Position numbers and translations under genes: made by a program
The notes under the pieces: model-generated
What the model was told of the DNA's origin: nothing
The model's database searches: none
What the model saw: only the letters and a program-made list of their open reading frames with translations
Origin: Massilia frigida
Lineage (GTDB): Bacteria > Pseudomonadota > Gammaproteobacteria > Burkholderiales > Burkholderiaceae_D
Assembly: GCF_011682175.1 (NCBI RefSeq)
Contig: NZ_WHJG01000017.1
Coordinates: 62,001 to 126,000, forward strand
Direction of reading: 5' to 3'
DNA length: 64,000 nucleotides
In this document: in pieces, positions 25,294 through 34,842 of the stretch
Numbering within the stretch: position 1 is the first letter of the stretch
Layout: every line of letters starts with the position of its first letter

Positions 25294-25431
25294 GCGCCAT
25301 ACGGGGGGGCGCCTGGCCGGCCCTTCCATTCCCGGCGGGCATGCACGGCGCCACAGCTCGCCAATTGCGCGGCCACACAGTGACGAAATTGATATGATCT
25401 ATGATCGGCTTTCCACTACTGAGGAGCCATC

Positions 25432-25848
25432 ATGAACAAGTTGATTTTCGCGCTCGCCGCCTGTGTGTTGACCGTGTGCGGCGCGGCGCCCGTGAAGGAA
25501 GAGTCGATGCATCGCAAACACAAGGGCACCATTGTCTTGTTGCCGCAGACCAGCACCATCGTGGCGCCCGACGCCACCCTGCGCTACGAGCGCGTCGACG
25601 ACAGCCGCTGCCCGCCCGACGTGGTGTGCATCACCGCCGGCAAGATCGTCTACTATTTCACGCTGATCTTTCCCAACGGTGTAGAGCCGTTTACGCTGGA
25701 ACCGGCCGCGCCGGTCTATACATCGGTGCAGCAGCCCGCGCTGTTCATCGCGCTGGCCAACGAGCCGCCGCCCAAGCTGCCCTCGAATGCACCGCCAGCC
25801 CCGCCACTGCCACTCGTCCTGAACGTAGGCCAGCCTCCACAACCGTAA
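25432..25848 (+). CDS. Small secreted Cys-containing protein, unknown function
   Basis: A 138-residue protein with a signal peptide (MNKLIFALAACVLTVCGAA). The mature part includes LRYERVDDSRCPPDVVCITAGKI, in which two cysteines six residues apart probably form a disulphide. I recall a similar RVDDSRCP-type segment in many uncharacterised exported proteins of this bacterial group. The C-terminus is a Pro-rich tail (PPPKLPSNAPPAPPLP). The GAGGAG ribosome site is strong. It lies 14 bp before the gamma-glutamyltransferase gene and is likely co-transcribed. No function can be assigned. Confidence 0.7.
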   Translation: MNKLIFALAACVLTVCGAAPVKEESMHRKHKGTIVLLPQTSTIVAPDATLRYERVDDSRCPPDVVCITAGKIVYYFTLIFPNGVEPFTLEPAAPVYTSVQQPALFIALANEPPPKLPSNAPPAPPLPLVLNVGQPPQP

Positions 25849-25862
25849 GCCGACAAGACCAC

Positions 25863-27611
25863 ATGACCCACACCGCCCGCCGCCTCGCCCTCGCCTGTTC
25901 CATCATCCTCGTCATTCCCCTGGGCCATGCCAGGACCCCGGTGGCGAGCGGCACCGGCGGCGCGGTCGCCACCATCAGCGAACAGGCGTCGCAAGCGGCC
26001 ATGGCCATACTCGACAAGGGCGGCAATGCGATCGACGCTGCGGTCGCCGCGGCCGCCACCCTGGGCGTGACCGATCCCTACAGCTGCGGCATCGGCGGCG
26101 GCGGCTTCATGATGATCTACCTGGCCAGGGACAAGCGCGTGATCACGGTCGATCACCGCGAAACGGCCCCGGCCAGCGTCACCCCCACCATGTTCCAGGA
26201 AAACGGCAAGGAGAGCGACGTCGACGCCACGCTCGCCAGCGGCGCCTCGGTCGGCGTGCCCGGCACCGTGCGCGGCTGGCATGAAGCGCTGAGCCGCTAC
26301 GGCACCATGTCGTTCAAGCAGGTACTCGCGCCGGCCATCGGCGTGGCCACCAAGGGCTTCATGGTGAGCGACAACTTCCACCGCATGAGTGCCGACAACC
26401 AGAAAAAATTCTCGCTGTTTGGCAGCAGCAGCGCCCTCTACCTGAAAGACGGCAAGCCCCTGCCGGTCGGCACCCTGCTCAAGAACCCCGGCATGGCCAA
26501 GGCTTACCGCGAGATCGGTGCGCAGGGCCAGAAAGCCTTTTACCAGGGACCGATCGCGCGCGCCATCGTCGACGCCGTGGCCAGGCCGCCGGTGGCCGCC
26601 GGCGTGCGCGTGCGCGCCGGCGCGATGACCCTGGCCGACCTGGCCAACTACGAAGCGCGCATCCGCCAGCCGGTGAAAACCACCTACCGCGGCTACGAAC
26701 TGTACGGCATGGCGCTGCCGAGCAGCGGCGGCATCGCCATCGGCGAAGCGCTCAACCTGCTCGAGGGCTACAACCTCAAGAGCCTGCCGCGCGCCAGCGC
26801 CGAGCACCTGTACCTGGAAGCGAGCCGGCTCGCCTTTGCCGACCGCAACGCCTACCTGGCCGATCCCGAATATGTCGACGCCCCGGTGGCCGGCCTGCTC
26901 AGCAAGGAATACGCGGCACGCCGGCGCACCCAGATGAACGCCGAGCGCGCCGGCCCCAAGGTGCTGGCGGGCGACCCGTATCCCTTCCAGAACGACCCCA
27001 GCGTGCCGCAGCGTCCGCAGGCCGCGCGCCTGCTGGCCGACAGCGCCCACACCACCCACCTGGCCGTGTCCGACAAGGAAGGCAATGTGGTGGCCTACAC
27101 CTTCACCATCGAATCCTGGGGCGGCAGCGGCATCGTGGTGCCGGGCTACGGCTTCTTGCTCAATAACGAACTGACCGATTTCGATTTCAGCGGCCCGCAC
27201 CCGAACGTGCCGGAAGCGGGCAAGCGTCCGCGCAGCAGCATGGCGCCGACCATTGCGCTTCGCAACGGCAAGCCGGCGTTTACGGTCGGCAGTCCGGGCG
27301 GCGCGACCATCATCACCACCGTGCTGCAAACCATCGTCAACCACGTCGACTTCGGCATGCCGATGGACCAGGCCATCAATGCCCCGCGCCTGAGCCAGCG
27401 CAACGATGCGGCCACCGACGCCGAGCCCGGCTTTGCCGGCGGCGCCCAGGCGCTGGCGCTGGAAAAACTCGGCTACAAATGGCGCGCCAAACCGGAAGAA
27501 ATCGGCGCGGCGAATGCCATCGTGTTCAATGCCGACGGTACCGTGACGGCCGTCAGCGAAGGCAAGCGCCACGGCGTGGGCAGCGCGCTGGTCCAGAAAA
27601 GCGCCCACTGA
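25863..27611 (+). CDS. ggt: Gamma-glutamyltransferase / glutathione hydrolase
   Basis: Periplasmic N-terminal-nucleophile hydrolase of 582 residues that cleaves the gamma-glutamyl bond of glutathione and related peptides. A signal peptide (about 1-23) precedes the large-subunit region with GGNAIDAAVAAAATLGV and CGIGGGGFMMIYL. Autocleavage is expected before the threonine in SAHTTHLAVSD near residue 400. FLLNNELTDFDF, RPRSSMAPTI and GSPGGATIITTVLQ complete the small subunit. I placed the start at 25863 because upstream reading adds no conserved sequence. No clear terminator is visible before the decayed genes downstream. Confidence 0.93.
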   Translation: MTHTARRLALACSIILVIPLGHARTPVASGTGGAVATISEQASQAAMAILDKGGNAIDAAVAAAATLGVTDPYSCGIGGGGFMMIYLARDKRVITVDHRETAPASVTPTMFQENGKESDVDATLASGASVGVPGTVRGWHEALSRYGTMSFKQVLAPAIGVATKGFMVSDNFHRMSADNQKKFSLFGSSSALYLKDGKPLPVGTLLKNPGMAKAYREIGAQGQKAFYQGPIARAIVDAVARPPVAAGVRVRAGAMTLADLANYEARIRQPVKTTYRGYELYGMALPSSGGIAIGEALNLLEGYNLKSLPRASAEHLYLEASRLAFADRNAYLADPEYVDAPVAGLLSKEYAARRRTQMNAERAGPKVLAGDPYPFQNDPSVPQRPQAARLLADSAHTTHLAVSDKEGNVVAYTFTIESWGGSGIVVPGYGFLLNNELTDFDFSGPHPNVPEAGKRPRSSMAPTIALRNGKPAFTVGSPGGATIITTVLQTIVNHVDFGMPMDQAINAPRLSQRNDAATDAEPGFAGGAQALALEKLGYKWRAKPEEIGAANAIVFNADGTVTAVSEGKRHGVGSALVQKSAH

Positions 27612-27619
27612 GCGCCATT

Positions 27620-28690
27620 CACGCCATGCGGCCGCCCGGAAACGCCGGCGGCGGCGCCACCATCCGCGCCCAGCGATGCCGTACCCAGCCGGCGCCCGCC
27701 AGCAGCGCGGCAACGCCGATCAGCAACCATGTGGCGTTGTCGACGCTGCCGTGCAGGGCCGCATACTCCAGTGCCCAGCCCGGCACCAGCCAGAGCGCAT
27801 AGGCCACCGCCCCCCTGTCACCGCGCTGTCGGCGGCGGCATAATTACGCAAGGCCATCGCGCCGGCGCCCATGCCCAGAAAGCCAGCCGGCAGCAGGCGC
27901 ACTACCTCCGTGGCGCTGGCGCCGAGGCCGAACGCCAGCGCCAGGGTAAGCAGGCTGATCCCCGCCCAGCAGCCGGCCAGTTCGCGCAGCAAGGCGCGCG
28001 CCATCGCGCACCAGCGAGCGCATAGCGTCCCGCCGCAGACCACCTGGCCGCCCGGGCCTTGCCCCCACCTTGGCCGCGCACTGGCCACGGAGCGCGCGAC
28101 AAACGCCGCAGCAAGGCATACCCCATGACACGCAAAACACGACGTCGGCGGCGGCCAGCCGGCCTTCGCTGAGCAACAGCTCCGGCAATCCGGGCGCGAC
28201 CCATGACAACACGGCGGGCATGAACGGCATCGCGCAACTGAGGTAGCCCATGACCGGCACCACCATGATGGTGGCGAAATAGGTCAGGACCGGGCACACG
28301 ATGACCAAGGTCAGCAGCACGGGCGCGCCGGTGCAGGCGAACAGCAGCGCCAGCACGGCGGCGATCGCCAGATAAGCCAGCGCCAGCACGCGCAGCGAGC
28401 GTTCGGCAAAGCGCGGCACCAGCTTGCTGGCCCGGTGGTTTTGCTGCACGACCGACGCCAGCAGCAGCCCCCACCACAGCAGCGCCAGCGGCACCCCGGC
28501 GCCCATCCCGATCGAGCGCCCCCAGCGCCCGCTGAGCGCGCCGGCCAGCGGCGGCCCCACCAGCACGGCCGCCAGCAAAATCCAGCTCAGCCAGTTGCCG
28601 CCCACGCTGGCGCGGCTCTGGACGGCGGCCATCGCGATGGCGCGGCTGGCGCGCCATTCGGCGCCGGCATGTTCGATGCGCAGCGGCGGC
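27620..28690 (-). pseudogene. Multi-pass membrane protein (ABC permease-like), frameshifted
   Basis: Hydrophobic coding sequence in three successive frames. The first runs from about 28680 with NWLSWILLAAVLVGPPLAG and LRVLALAYLAIAAVLALL to VVFCVSWGM near 28130. A second frame gives ALLRELAGCWAGISLLTLAL from about 28010. A third begins at a six-C run (27810-27815, + strand): restoring one base joins it as AVAYALWLVPGWALEYAAL and ends near 27620. Membrane content and the adjacent ATPase fragment suggest the permease of an ABC exporter. At least two indels disable it unless they are base-calling errors. Confidence 0.65.
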
Positions 28691-28850
28691 GTCGAAACCC
28701 CAGCGCGCCAGCAGCTGCGTGACGCGCGCGCCGTTCCAGCGCGGGTACAGGGCCTCGAAATAGGCCAGCATCTGGTGCGCCGTCATCCACTCGAACAGGT
28801 CGCTGGCCTGCGGCACGTCGCCGATGCGCGCACCTGCGGCCGGGCAGCCT
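28691..28850 (-). pseudogene. ABC transporter ATPase fragment
   Basis: About 45 residues remain: ARIGDVPQASDLFEWMTAHQ and MLAYFEALYPRWN match the Q-loop region of exporter-type ABC ATPases. The Walker A part upstream and the signature/Walker B part downstream are both missing, replaced directly by the recQ-uvrD end on one side and the membrane gene on the other. This can only be a remnant after two deletions, not a sequencing artefact. Confidence 0.7.
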
Positions 28851-28871
28851 GGTCAAGCTTTTCAGGCAATC

Positions 28872-31800
28872 TCAGGAAGCTGCGTCAAACACCAGTTCGG
28901 GCAGCACCACTTCCCACTGCGCGCAGCGGGCCAGGCGACGGTACTCGGTCTCGTCGTCATCGGCCTGGCGCACCAGGATCGCGGCCACCCGGCCCGCGCT
29001 CCAGCGCAGATGTGGCGGCGGCTTGAACGACCTGGCCAGCTGTCCCACCAGCACGCCGCCTGCCGTCACCAGTTCCCATCTGGATTTGCCTTCGCGTAGC
29101 TGCAGCGCGTCGTCGATGCGCAGCGCGGCAATGGCGCGGTGGACCGGGTCGCCCGGCGCCATCCGCCCGACGAAGCCGATATCGACATCCTGCAAGGTGA
29201 GCTGCAAATAACGGCGCCGCAGCGCGCCCGCTGGCGCGGCCACCACCACCGGCGCGCGGCGCAGCAGGCATGGTGCGTCGGCCAATTGGTCGAGCAGATT
29301 GGCCGTGCGGCTGCGCGACGGCGCGAAGCGCGCCAGGGTCAGCGTCTGGCGCGCGCGCGTCATGGCCACGTAGTACAGGCGGCGCGGCGCATCGGCGTCT
29401 TCGTTGGCACTGAGTGCGGTCCAGTCGCCGTCGGCCACGGCCACGTGGTCGAACTCGAGCCCCTTGGAACGGTGTGCCGTCAGCAGCAGCAAGCCACCCT
29501 GGCGGCGGCGCGCTTCGCGGCCCCATTCGGCCAGCCATTCGATGAAATGCGCCACCGGCAGTTCGGTGCCGTCCGTCTCCAGCGCATACTCCTGGACCGC
29601 CTGGCGCAAGAGACTGAGCCAGGTGCCCTGCGGCTGGGTGCCCAGCCAGGCCTCGATGGCGGCCGTGTCGACCAGCGCCGCGCCGCCGGCGCGCAGCCAG
29701 CGCACCAGCGCCTGGGTTTCGCGCAGGCGCCAGAACTGCGCGGTTTCTTCATTGGCCAGCTGCACCGGGATGGCGTTTAACATGCAAAAAGTGCGCAGCG
29801 GTTCCAGGGTTTTCCACTCGCGCGCGATGACCGCCACGCCGGCCCAGTCCCAATCGGGGTCGAGTGCGGCCAGGCGGCGCAGCTCCGCCATGATGGCCAG
29901 CGCCTGGCTGGCATCGTCGGCGCCGGCGTCGATCATTTGCACGCGTCCCTGGCCGACCGGGTCGCGCGCCTGCCACACGCCGCCCGCATCGACCCTGGCG
30001 CGCGCGCGGTCGATGCTGACCGGGTTCTCGTTTTTCATGCGCTCGGAGGCGGGCGCTATCATGAAGTTGGACGCGTCGATGATATGCCGGGTCGAGCGGT
30101 AATTCTCGGTCAGGTAGGCCGGTTTGGCGCTGTAGTCCTGTTCGAAGCGGCGGATAAAGTCGACCGAGGCGCCATTGAAGGCGTAGATGTTCTGGTCATC
30201 GTCGCCGACCGCGAACAGGCTCAGTCGCGCATCCTCGTCGGCGCTGTTGCGCCCCGCCAGCGCCGAAATCAGCGCGTACTGGTCCGGGCCAATGTCTTGG
30301 TATTCGTCCACCAATATCGCCCGAAACGCGCCGAGCAGGCGGTCGCGCTGTTGGTCGGCTTCCTGCGGCGCCAGGCCCGTTCCGTTCAACAAGGCCACCG
30401 CCTGCGGGATGACTTGTCCGAGCAGGTCGTCGGCGGCCGCCCCGCGTTTCTCGAAGCTGATGCCGGCCAGGCGCATCGCCAGCGCGTGGCAGGTCAGCAC
30501 GATGACGCCGTTGGCGTCCGCCCCGATCAGCGCGGCGAGGCGGCGCCGGATTTCGACGGCGGCGTGGCGGTTGTAGGTCAGCACCAGGATGGCGCGCGGA
30601 TTCTCGCGCCGCACCCGCACCAGATAGGCGATGCGGTGCACCAGCACGCGCGTCTTGCCCGACCCGGGACCGGCCAGCGCCAGCACGTTGGTGCGCTCGC
30701 GGTCGTCGGCCACGATCCTTTGCTGGGCCGTGTGATTGAGGCTGTCGACGATCGCGCGCCACGACGCCGGCGTGGTCTGGCGTTCCAGTTCCTTCTCGCG
30801 CGCGGGCAGCCATTGGGCGATGAATTGATCGCGCTCCATGCTGAAGTAATCCATCGCCAGTTGCAGGGCGTCGGCCATCTTCTGCAAGCCGCGCTGCACG
30901 TATTCGGCCATCACGTGGATCTGCACCACCTGCTCGCTGTAGTGCAGTTGCAGGGGCGCGAAATCGGCCTTGTAAAAACCGCGGCGTTCCGGCGCCAGGC
31001 GGATCGTCATGGCCGGCCGGAACACCGCCATGCCTTTGTTCAGGCGGATCACGCCCTGCTCGTGAAGCCATAGCAGGCCACGGTCAACCAGCTTGGGACA
31101 CGACCTGGACCGCCCCGCCAGCTCCAGGTCGCCCTCGATCGATGCCAGCAGCTGGCCGAGCGTGGTGCTGGCCAGCTGGTCGTTGCCGCGCGCGCCTGGC
31201 GGCAGGCAGGTGCCCAGATGCTCCAGCAGCCTGGTCGCGCCATCGCGCCGCAGGGCGGCGGTGCTGGCGATCAGGTTCCAGCTGCGCTGCAAGGTGATCT
31301 GCACGCTCTCCGCATCGAGCTGGCGCACGCCGAAGCTGCCCACGCCATCGTCGCCGTGGCCATCGTTGGCGATGCTGCGCACGATGCGCAGCAGCTTTTC
31401 GGGCAAGGCCCAGGCCAGGCCGGCGTCTTTCAAACGCTGGCTGGCGTGACGCAGGTGCAGTACCGACGCGCCGCCCTTGGCCAGGTCGGGCGCGCCTTCG
31501 CGCATGGCGTCGAGCAGCGCCACTTCGAGCGCGCAGGCTTGTTCGAGCAAGCGTTTCGACGACATCTCCACCGCCACATGCACGAAGGCGGTCAGCGCGG
31601 TGTCGTTGCTGGCGATCTTGTACTGCTCCAGTTCATACAGGGCGGCGCGTACCTTCTCGGCCGACAGGCCCGAGGCATTCATCAATTCGTCGGTGGAGAT
31701 GCCTTGGTCGGCGTCGGCGCCGATCAAGGCTCCCACCAGCGCCAGCAAGGCGTCGCGCTTGTCCTTGAACAGCGGGTAGGCAGCCAGCTTTTTTTCGGCT

Positions 31801-34037
31801 TCTTCCAGGGTAGCTACGCGCAGCGAGGAAGGGAAGATCTGCACCTGGTTTTCTTCGCGCGTGAGCAGCCTGGCTTCTTCCAGCCAGGCGATGGCGGTGC
31901 GCACGCGGGTATCGTCGGTGGTGGAGTCGCGCGCGAAGTCGCCGTCGGCGTCCTCGGTCAGGATCTCGCCGGCGGTGGCGACGATGTCGGCGTCGCCATG
32001 CTTCTTGCGCTCCAGGCGCTTGATCGCCTTGAGCACCACCTGGATATCCTGCTGCGACAGGCGCGACCGCGCCGACATGGCGAACTGGCGCTCCACATCC
32101 TCCACCGTGTACAGCAGCACGCACAGGGCGGCGCCGCAATCGCGTCCGGCGCGCCCGGCTTCCTGCAGGTAGTTTTCGAGCGAGCCGGGAATGTCGGCGT
32201 GGATCACCAGGCGCACGTCCGGCTTGTCGATGCCCATGCCGAAGGCATTGGTGGCGACGATGACCTTGAGCTCACCGGCGATGAAGGCTTGCTGCCGGTC
32301 TTTCTTGTCGCGCCCGCGCAAGCCGGCATGGAAGTGCCCCGCGCTCACCTCTTTCTGGCGCAGGAAAGCGGCGATTTCCTCGCTCTGTTTCTTGGTCGCG
32401 CAGTAGACGATCGCGCCGCCGGGCGCGTGCGCAGGCAGTTCGGCGTCGAGCAACTGGTGGATGTGCGCGAATTTTTCGGCCGGCGTGGTCGGCACCACCG
32501 AGAACGACAGATTGACCCGCTTGGCGCCGCCGTCGAGCAAGGCCAGTTCGATGCCAACCTTGTCGCGAAAATGCGCCAGCATGTCGGCCACCACGTCCGG
32601 CTTGGCGGTGGCGGTCAGGCACAGCACCGGGGCAATCTCGCCCCCACCTGCCCCGTCCGCAGCGCGTTCGCGGATGAAGCGGCCCACGTAGCGGTAGTCG
32701 GGACGGAAATCGTGGCCCCATGTCGAGATGCAGTGCGCCTCGTCCAGCACCCAGGCGCCGATCTCGCGCTGTTCCAGCACGCGCCGCACGCCGGGGCTGC
32801 GCAACTGCTCGGGCGAGACGATGACGATGCCGGCGTCGCCCAGGCGCACCCGGTCCAGCGCGGCGGCGCGCTCGGGAATCGACAGCAGGCCGTTGATCGC
32901 CACCGCGCAGCCGATGCCGCGCCCTTCCAGCCCGGCCACCTGGTCGGCCATCAGCGCCACCAGCGGCGAGATGACCACCGTCAGGGCGCCGGTCTTGTCG
33001 TAGCGCGACAGGGCCGGAATCTGGTAGCACAGCGACTTGCCGGTGCCGGTCGGGAGGATGCCGAGCACGTGGCGCCCGCGCATGGCGGCGTCGACGATCG
33101 CTTCCTGCAGCGGGCGGCCCTGGGCGTCGCAGGGTTCGGGGCGGAACGCGTCGAAGCCGAACCAGCGCTTGAGCTCATGGCGCGCATCGTGGCGCTCGCG
33201 GCACCAGGCGCAGGCCGCATCGGCGCACGGCGTATCGCGCAGGCGCCGCACCAGCTGGGCCGCTTGCGGGAACTGGTGGCGCACCCACGGCGGCATGACC
33301 GAGCTGCCGCCGGCGACCGCGAGCCAGGCCAGCGCGTATGCCAGCGCCCAGCCCAGGGTGGGGGCATCGGCGGCGATGGCGCGCGCCTGGACCAGGCACG
33401 CCTGGCCCTGCAGGCGGCGCAGGATCGCGGCCCCGGCCTCGATGTCGCCCGGCCGCGCGCCGCGGCGCACCATCATGAACAGGGAGTTCAGTCCCGAGAG
33501 CGTGGCGGCGCTGGTGGTGAGCCAGTGCCAGGCCAGCAGCAGGTCGGGCGCGCTGTCCTGCATCTCGCGAAAAGCGGCCAGCTGGTCGGCGAACACTTGC
33601 AGGGTCAGGCGGGCATCGCCTTCGGGGTCGTTCAGGCTGCCGCGCTGGAGCTGGCCGTGCTTGTAGTGCTTGACCAGATGGTGGTACGGGTGGCGCGGAA
33701 AAGCGAGCGGATTGAGGCGCAGGGTGTCGACCATCGGCAGCTTGAGCAGGCGCAGCTGCGGCGCGGCGGCGGCCAGGTGCGGCGCGTCGAATGCGATCAG
33801 GTTGTGGCCGAGCACGAAGGCGACCGGGTCGGCGAAGTCGTCGAGCTGCGCCAGCGCCGCGTGCAAGTCGCCTTTGGTGAACACGATGGCATCGCCGGTG
33901 TCGCCCCGCACGGCCGCGAACTGGTGGATGCGGCCATCTTTCAGGCCCACTTCGAGGTCGATCGAGAGGCAGCGCGGCGTGATGGCGGCCGCTGGCGGGT
34001 CCGGCTGCGCGGGCACGCGGGTAAGGTCAAGGGTCAT
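28872..34037 (-). CDS. Three-module DNA repair protein: DEDD exonuclease, RecQ helicase, UvrD helicase
   Basis: A single 1,721-residue open frame. Module 1 (about 20-190) is a DEDD/RNase-H-fold 3'-5' exonuclease: SIDLE (D27, E29), HNLIAFDAPHL and NDPEGDARLTL supply the acidic residues. Module 2 (about 310-800) is RecQ SF2 helicase: GTGKSLCYQ near 332, DEAHCISTWGHDFRPDY near 434, QEAGRAGRD. Module 3 (about 1115-1720) is UvrD/PcrA SF1 helicase: GPGSGKTR, DEYQDIGPDQ, GDDDQNIYAFNG, YVAMTRARQTL. A CADAACAWCRERH cysteine cluster lies before RecQ. Similar RecQ-UvrD fusions occur in related bacteria; their role is untested. No ribosome site is evident at 34037. Confidence 0.9.
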   Translation of the reverse strand: MTLDLTRVPAQPDPPAAAITPRCLSIDLEVGLKDGRIHQFAAVRGDTGDAIVFTKGDLHAALAQLDDFADPVAFVLGHNLIAFDAPHLAAAAPQLRLLKLPMVDTLRLNPLAFPRHPYHHLVKHYKHGQLQRGSLNDPEGDARLTLQVFADQLAAFREMQDSAPDLLLAWHWLTTSAATLSGLNSLFMMVRRGARPGDIEAGAAILRRLQGQACLVQARAIAADAPTLGWALAYALAWLAVAGGSSVMPPWVRHQFPQAAQLVRRLRDTPCADAACAWCRERHDARHELKRWFGFDAFRPEPCDAQGRPLQEAIVDAAMRGRHVLGILPTGTGKSLCYQIPALSRYDKTGALTVVISPLVALMADQVAGLEGRGIGCAVAINGLLSIPERAAALDRVRLGDAGIVIVSPEQLRSPGVRRVLEQREIGAWVLDEAHCISTWGHDFRPDYRYVGRFIRERAADGAGGGEIAPVLCLTATAKPDVVADMLAHFRDKVGIELALLDGGAKRVNLSFSVVPTTPAEKFAHIHQLLDAELPAHAPGGAIVYCATKKQSEEIAAFLRQKEVSAGHFHAGLRGRDKKDRQQAFIAGELKVIVATNAFGMGIDKPDVRLVIHADIPGSLENYLQEAGRAGRDCGAALCVLLYTVEDVERQFAMSARSRLSQQDIQVVLKAIKRLERKKHGDADIVATAGEILTEDADGDFARDSTTDDTRVRTAIAWLEEARLLTREENQVQIFPSSLRVATLEEAEKKLAAYPLFKDKRDALLALVGALIGADADQGISTDELMNASGLSAEKVRAALYELEQYKIASNDTALTAFVHVAVEMSSKRLLEQACALEVALLDAMREGAPDLAKGGASVLHLRHASQRLKDAGLAWALPEKLLRIVRSIANDGHGDDGVGSFGVRQLDAESVQITLQRSWNLIASTAALRRDGATRLLEHLGTCLPPGARGNDQLASTTLGQLLASIEGDLELAGRSRSCPKLVDRGLLWLHEQGVIRLNKGMAVFRPAMTIRLAPERRGFYKADFAPLQLHYSEQVVQIHVMAEYVQRGLQKMADALQLAMDYFSMERDQFIAQWLPAREKELERQTTPASWRAIVDSLNHTAQQRIVADDRERTNVLALAGPGSGKTRVLVHRIAYLVRVRRENPRAILVLTYNRHAAVEIRRRLAALIGADANGVIVLTCHALAMRLAGISFEKRGAAADDLLGQVIPQAVALLNGTGLAPQEADQQRDRLLGAFRAILVDEYQDIGPDQYALISALAGRNSADEDARLSLFAVGDDDQNIYAFNGASVDFIRRFEQDYSAKPAYLTENYRSTRHIIDASNFMIAPASERMKNENPVSIDRARARVDAGGVWQARDPVGQGRVQMIDAGADDASQALAIMAELRRLAALDPDWDWAGVAVIAREWKTLEPLRTFCMLNAIPVQLANEETAQFWRLRETQALVRWLRAGGAALVDTAAIEAWLGTQPQGTWLSLLRQAVQEYALETDGTELPVAHFIEWLAEWGREARRRQGGLLLLTAHRSKGLEFDHVAVADGDWTALSANEDADAPRRLYYVAMTRARQTLTLARFAPSRSRTANLLDQLADAPCLLRRAPVVVAAPAGALRRRYLQLTLQDVDIGFVGRMAPGDPVHRAIAALRIDDALQLREGKSRWELVTAGGVLVGQLARSFKPPPHLRWSAGRVAAILVRQADDDETEYRRLARCAQWEVVLPELVFDAAS

Positions 34038-34130
34038 ACAACGCTTTGCAATGAAGAGTGTCGCATCGCGGGCGGTTCCTCGCTTGCTGTTCTGAGCGCG
34101 ATTCTAGCAGCGGGCACTTCATCAATGCAC

Positions 34131-34194
34131 AAAAAAGAAGCGCCCCGCGCCAAACACCCGTGTCGCATAAGGACAGGGATCGGTGCGGGGCGCT
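34131..34194 (-). terminator. Terminator of the ter-type operon
   Basis: On the minus strand AGCGCCCCGC (34194-34185) pairs with GCGGGGCGCT (34148-34139) around a long loop and is followed by TTCTTTTTT. It separates the second terD gene from the exonuclease/helicase gene. Confidence 0.75.
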
Positions 34195-34242
34195 GCCAGC
34201 GCAGGGCGCCATGCCGGGATCGTGCCCGGCCAGCGCACGAAC

Positions 34243-34824
34243 TTACAGGTGCGGCGTGATCTTCGGCATCAGTTCGTCGAAGGTGCGGCCGCTGCCGTTT
34301 TCGCCGATCGCGTGCATCTTCCACTCGCCGCCGTGACGGTACAGCTTGGCCATGATCTGGGCCGTGTGATCGCCCTGCACTGACAGATTGAAGCGCGCCA
34401 CTTCCTTCTGGTCGGCCCCGTTGATGATGCGGCAGTAGGCGTTCTCGACCTGCGAGAAGTTCTGGCCGGTGAAGCTGTTCACGGTAAATACCAGCGACTT
34501 GACGGTGGCCGGCACCTGGCTCAGGTCGACCAGGATTTGCTCGTCGTCGCCATCACCGGCGCCGGTGCGGTTGTCGCCCGTGTGCACGACGCTGCCATCC
34601 TTGCTCTTGAGCTGGCGGAACCAGACCGCATCGACCGCGCGGTTGCTCTCGTCGAACAGCAGGCAGGATGCGTCCAGGTCGACCGACTGGCTCTTGCCGC
34701 CAAAGCCGAACAAGCCCTTGGTCTTGATGGCATCCCACCCCAGACCCATGGTGATGCGGGTCAGGGTGCTGCCGGCTTCTTTATCCAGAGAAATTTTCTG
34801 GCCTTTTTGCAGATTGACTGACAT
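34243..34824 (-). CDS. TerD-family stress protein (distal copy)
   Basis: A 193-residue TerD/TerZ-type protein, last gene of the operon. Family landmarks are [50 protein letters not shown] (the acidic Ca2+-binding loop) and FTGQNFSQVENAY. TerD proteins bind calcium and are associated with tellurite resistance, phage resistance and membrane stress; no function is shown for this one. It differs clearly from the proximal copy at 35585, so it is not a recent duplicate. A hairpin terminator follows. Confidence 0.9.
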   Translation of the reverse strand: MSVNLQKGQKISLDKEAGSTLTRITMGLGWDAIKTKGLFGFGGKSQSVDLDASCLLFDESNRAVDAVWFRQLKSKDGSVVHTGDNRTGAGDGDDEQILVDLSQVPATVKSLVFTVNSFTGQNFSQVENAYCRIINGADQKEVARFNLSVQGDHTAQIMAKLYRHGGEWKMHAIGENGSGRTFDELMPKITPHL

Positions 34825-34842
34825 GGTAGGACTCCTTGGTTT

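Noticed and set aside
25306-25312. Seven-G run after the second PEP-CTERM gene as a phase-variable tract
   Set aside because: It lies outside any coding frame and not at a promoter spacer I could define.
31218-34259. 1,013-codon plus-strand frame opposite the exonuclease/RecQ/UvrD gene
   Set aside because: Composition typical of antisense frames in high-GC DNA; the minus-strand frame carries all helicase motifs.
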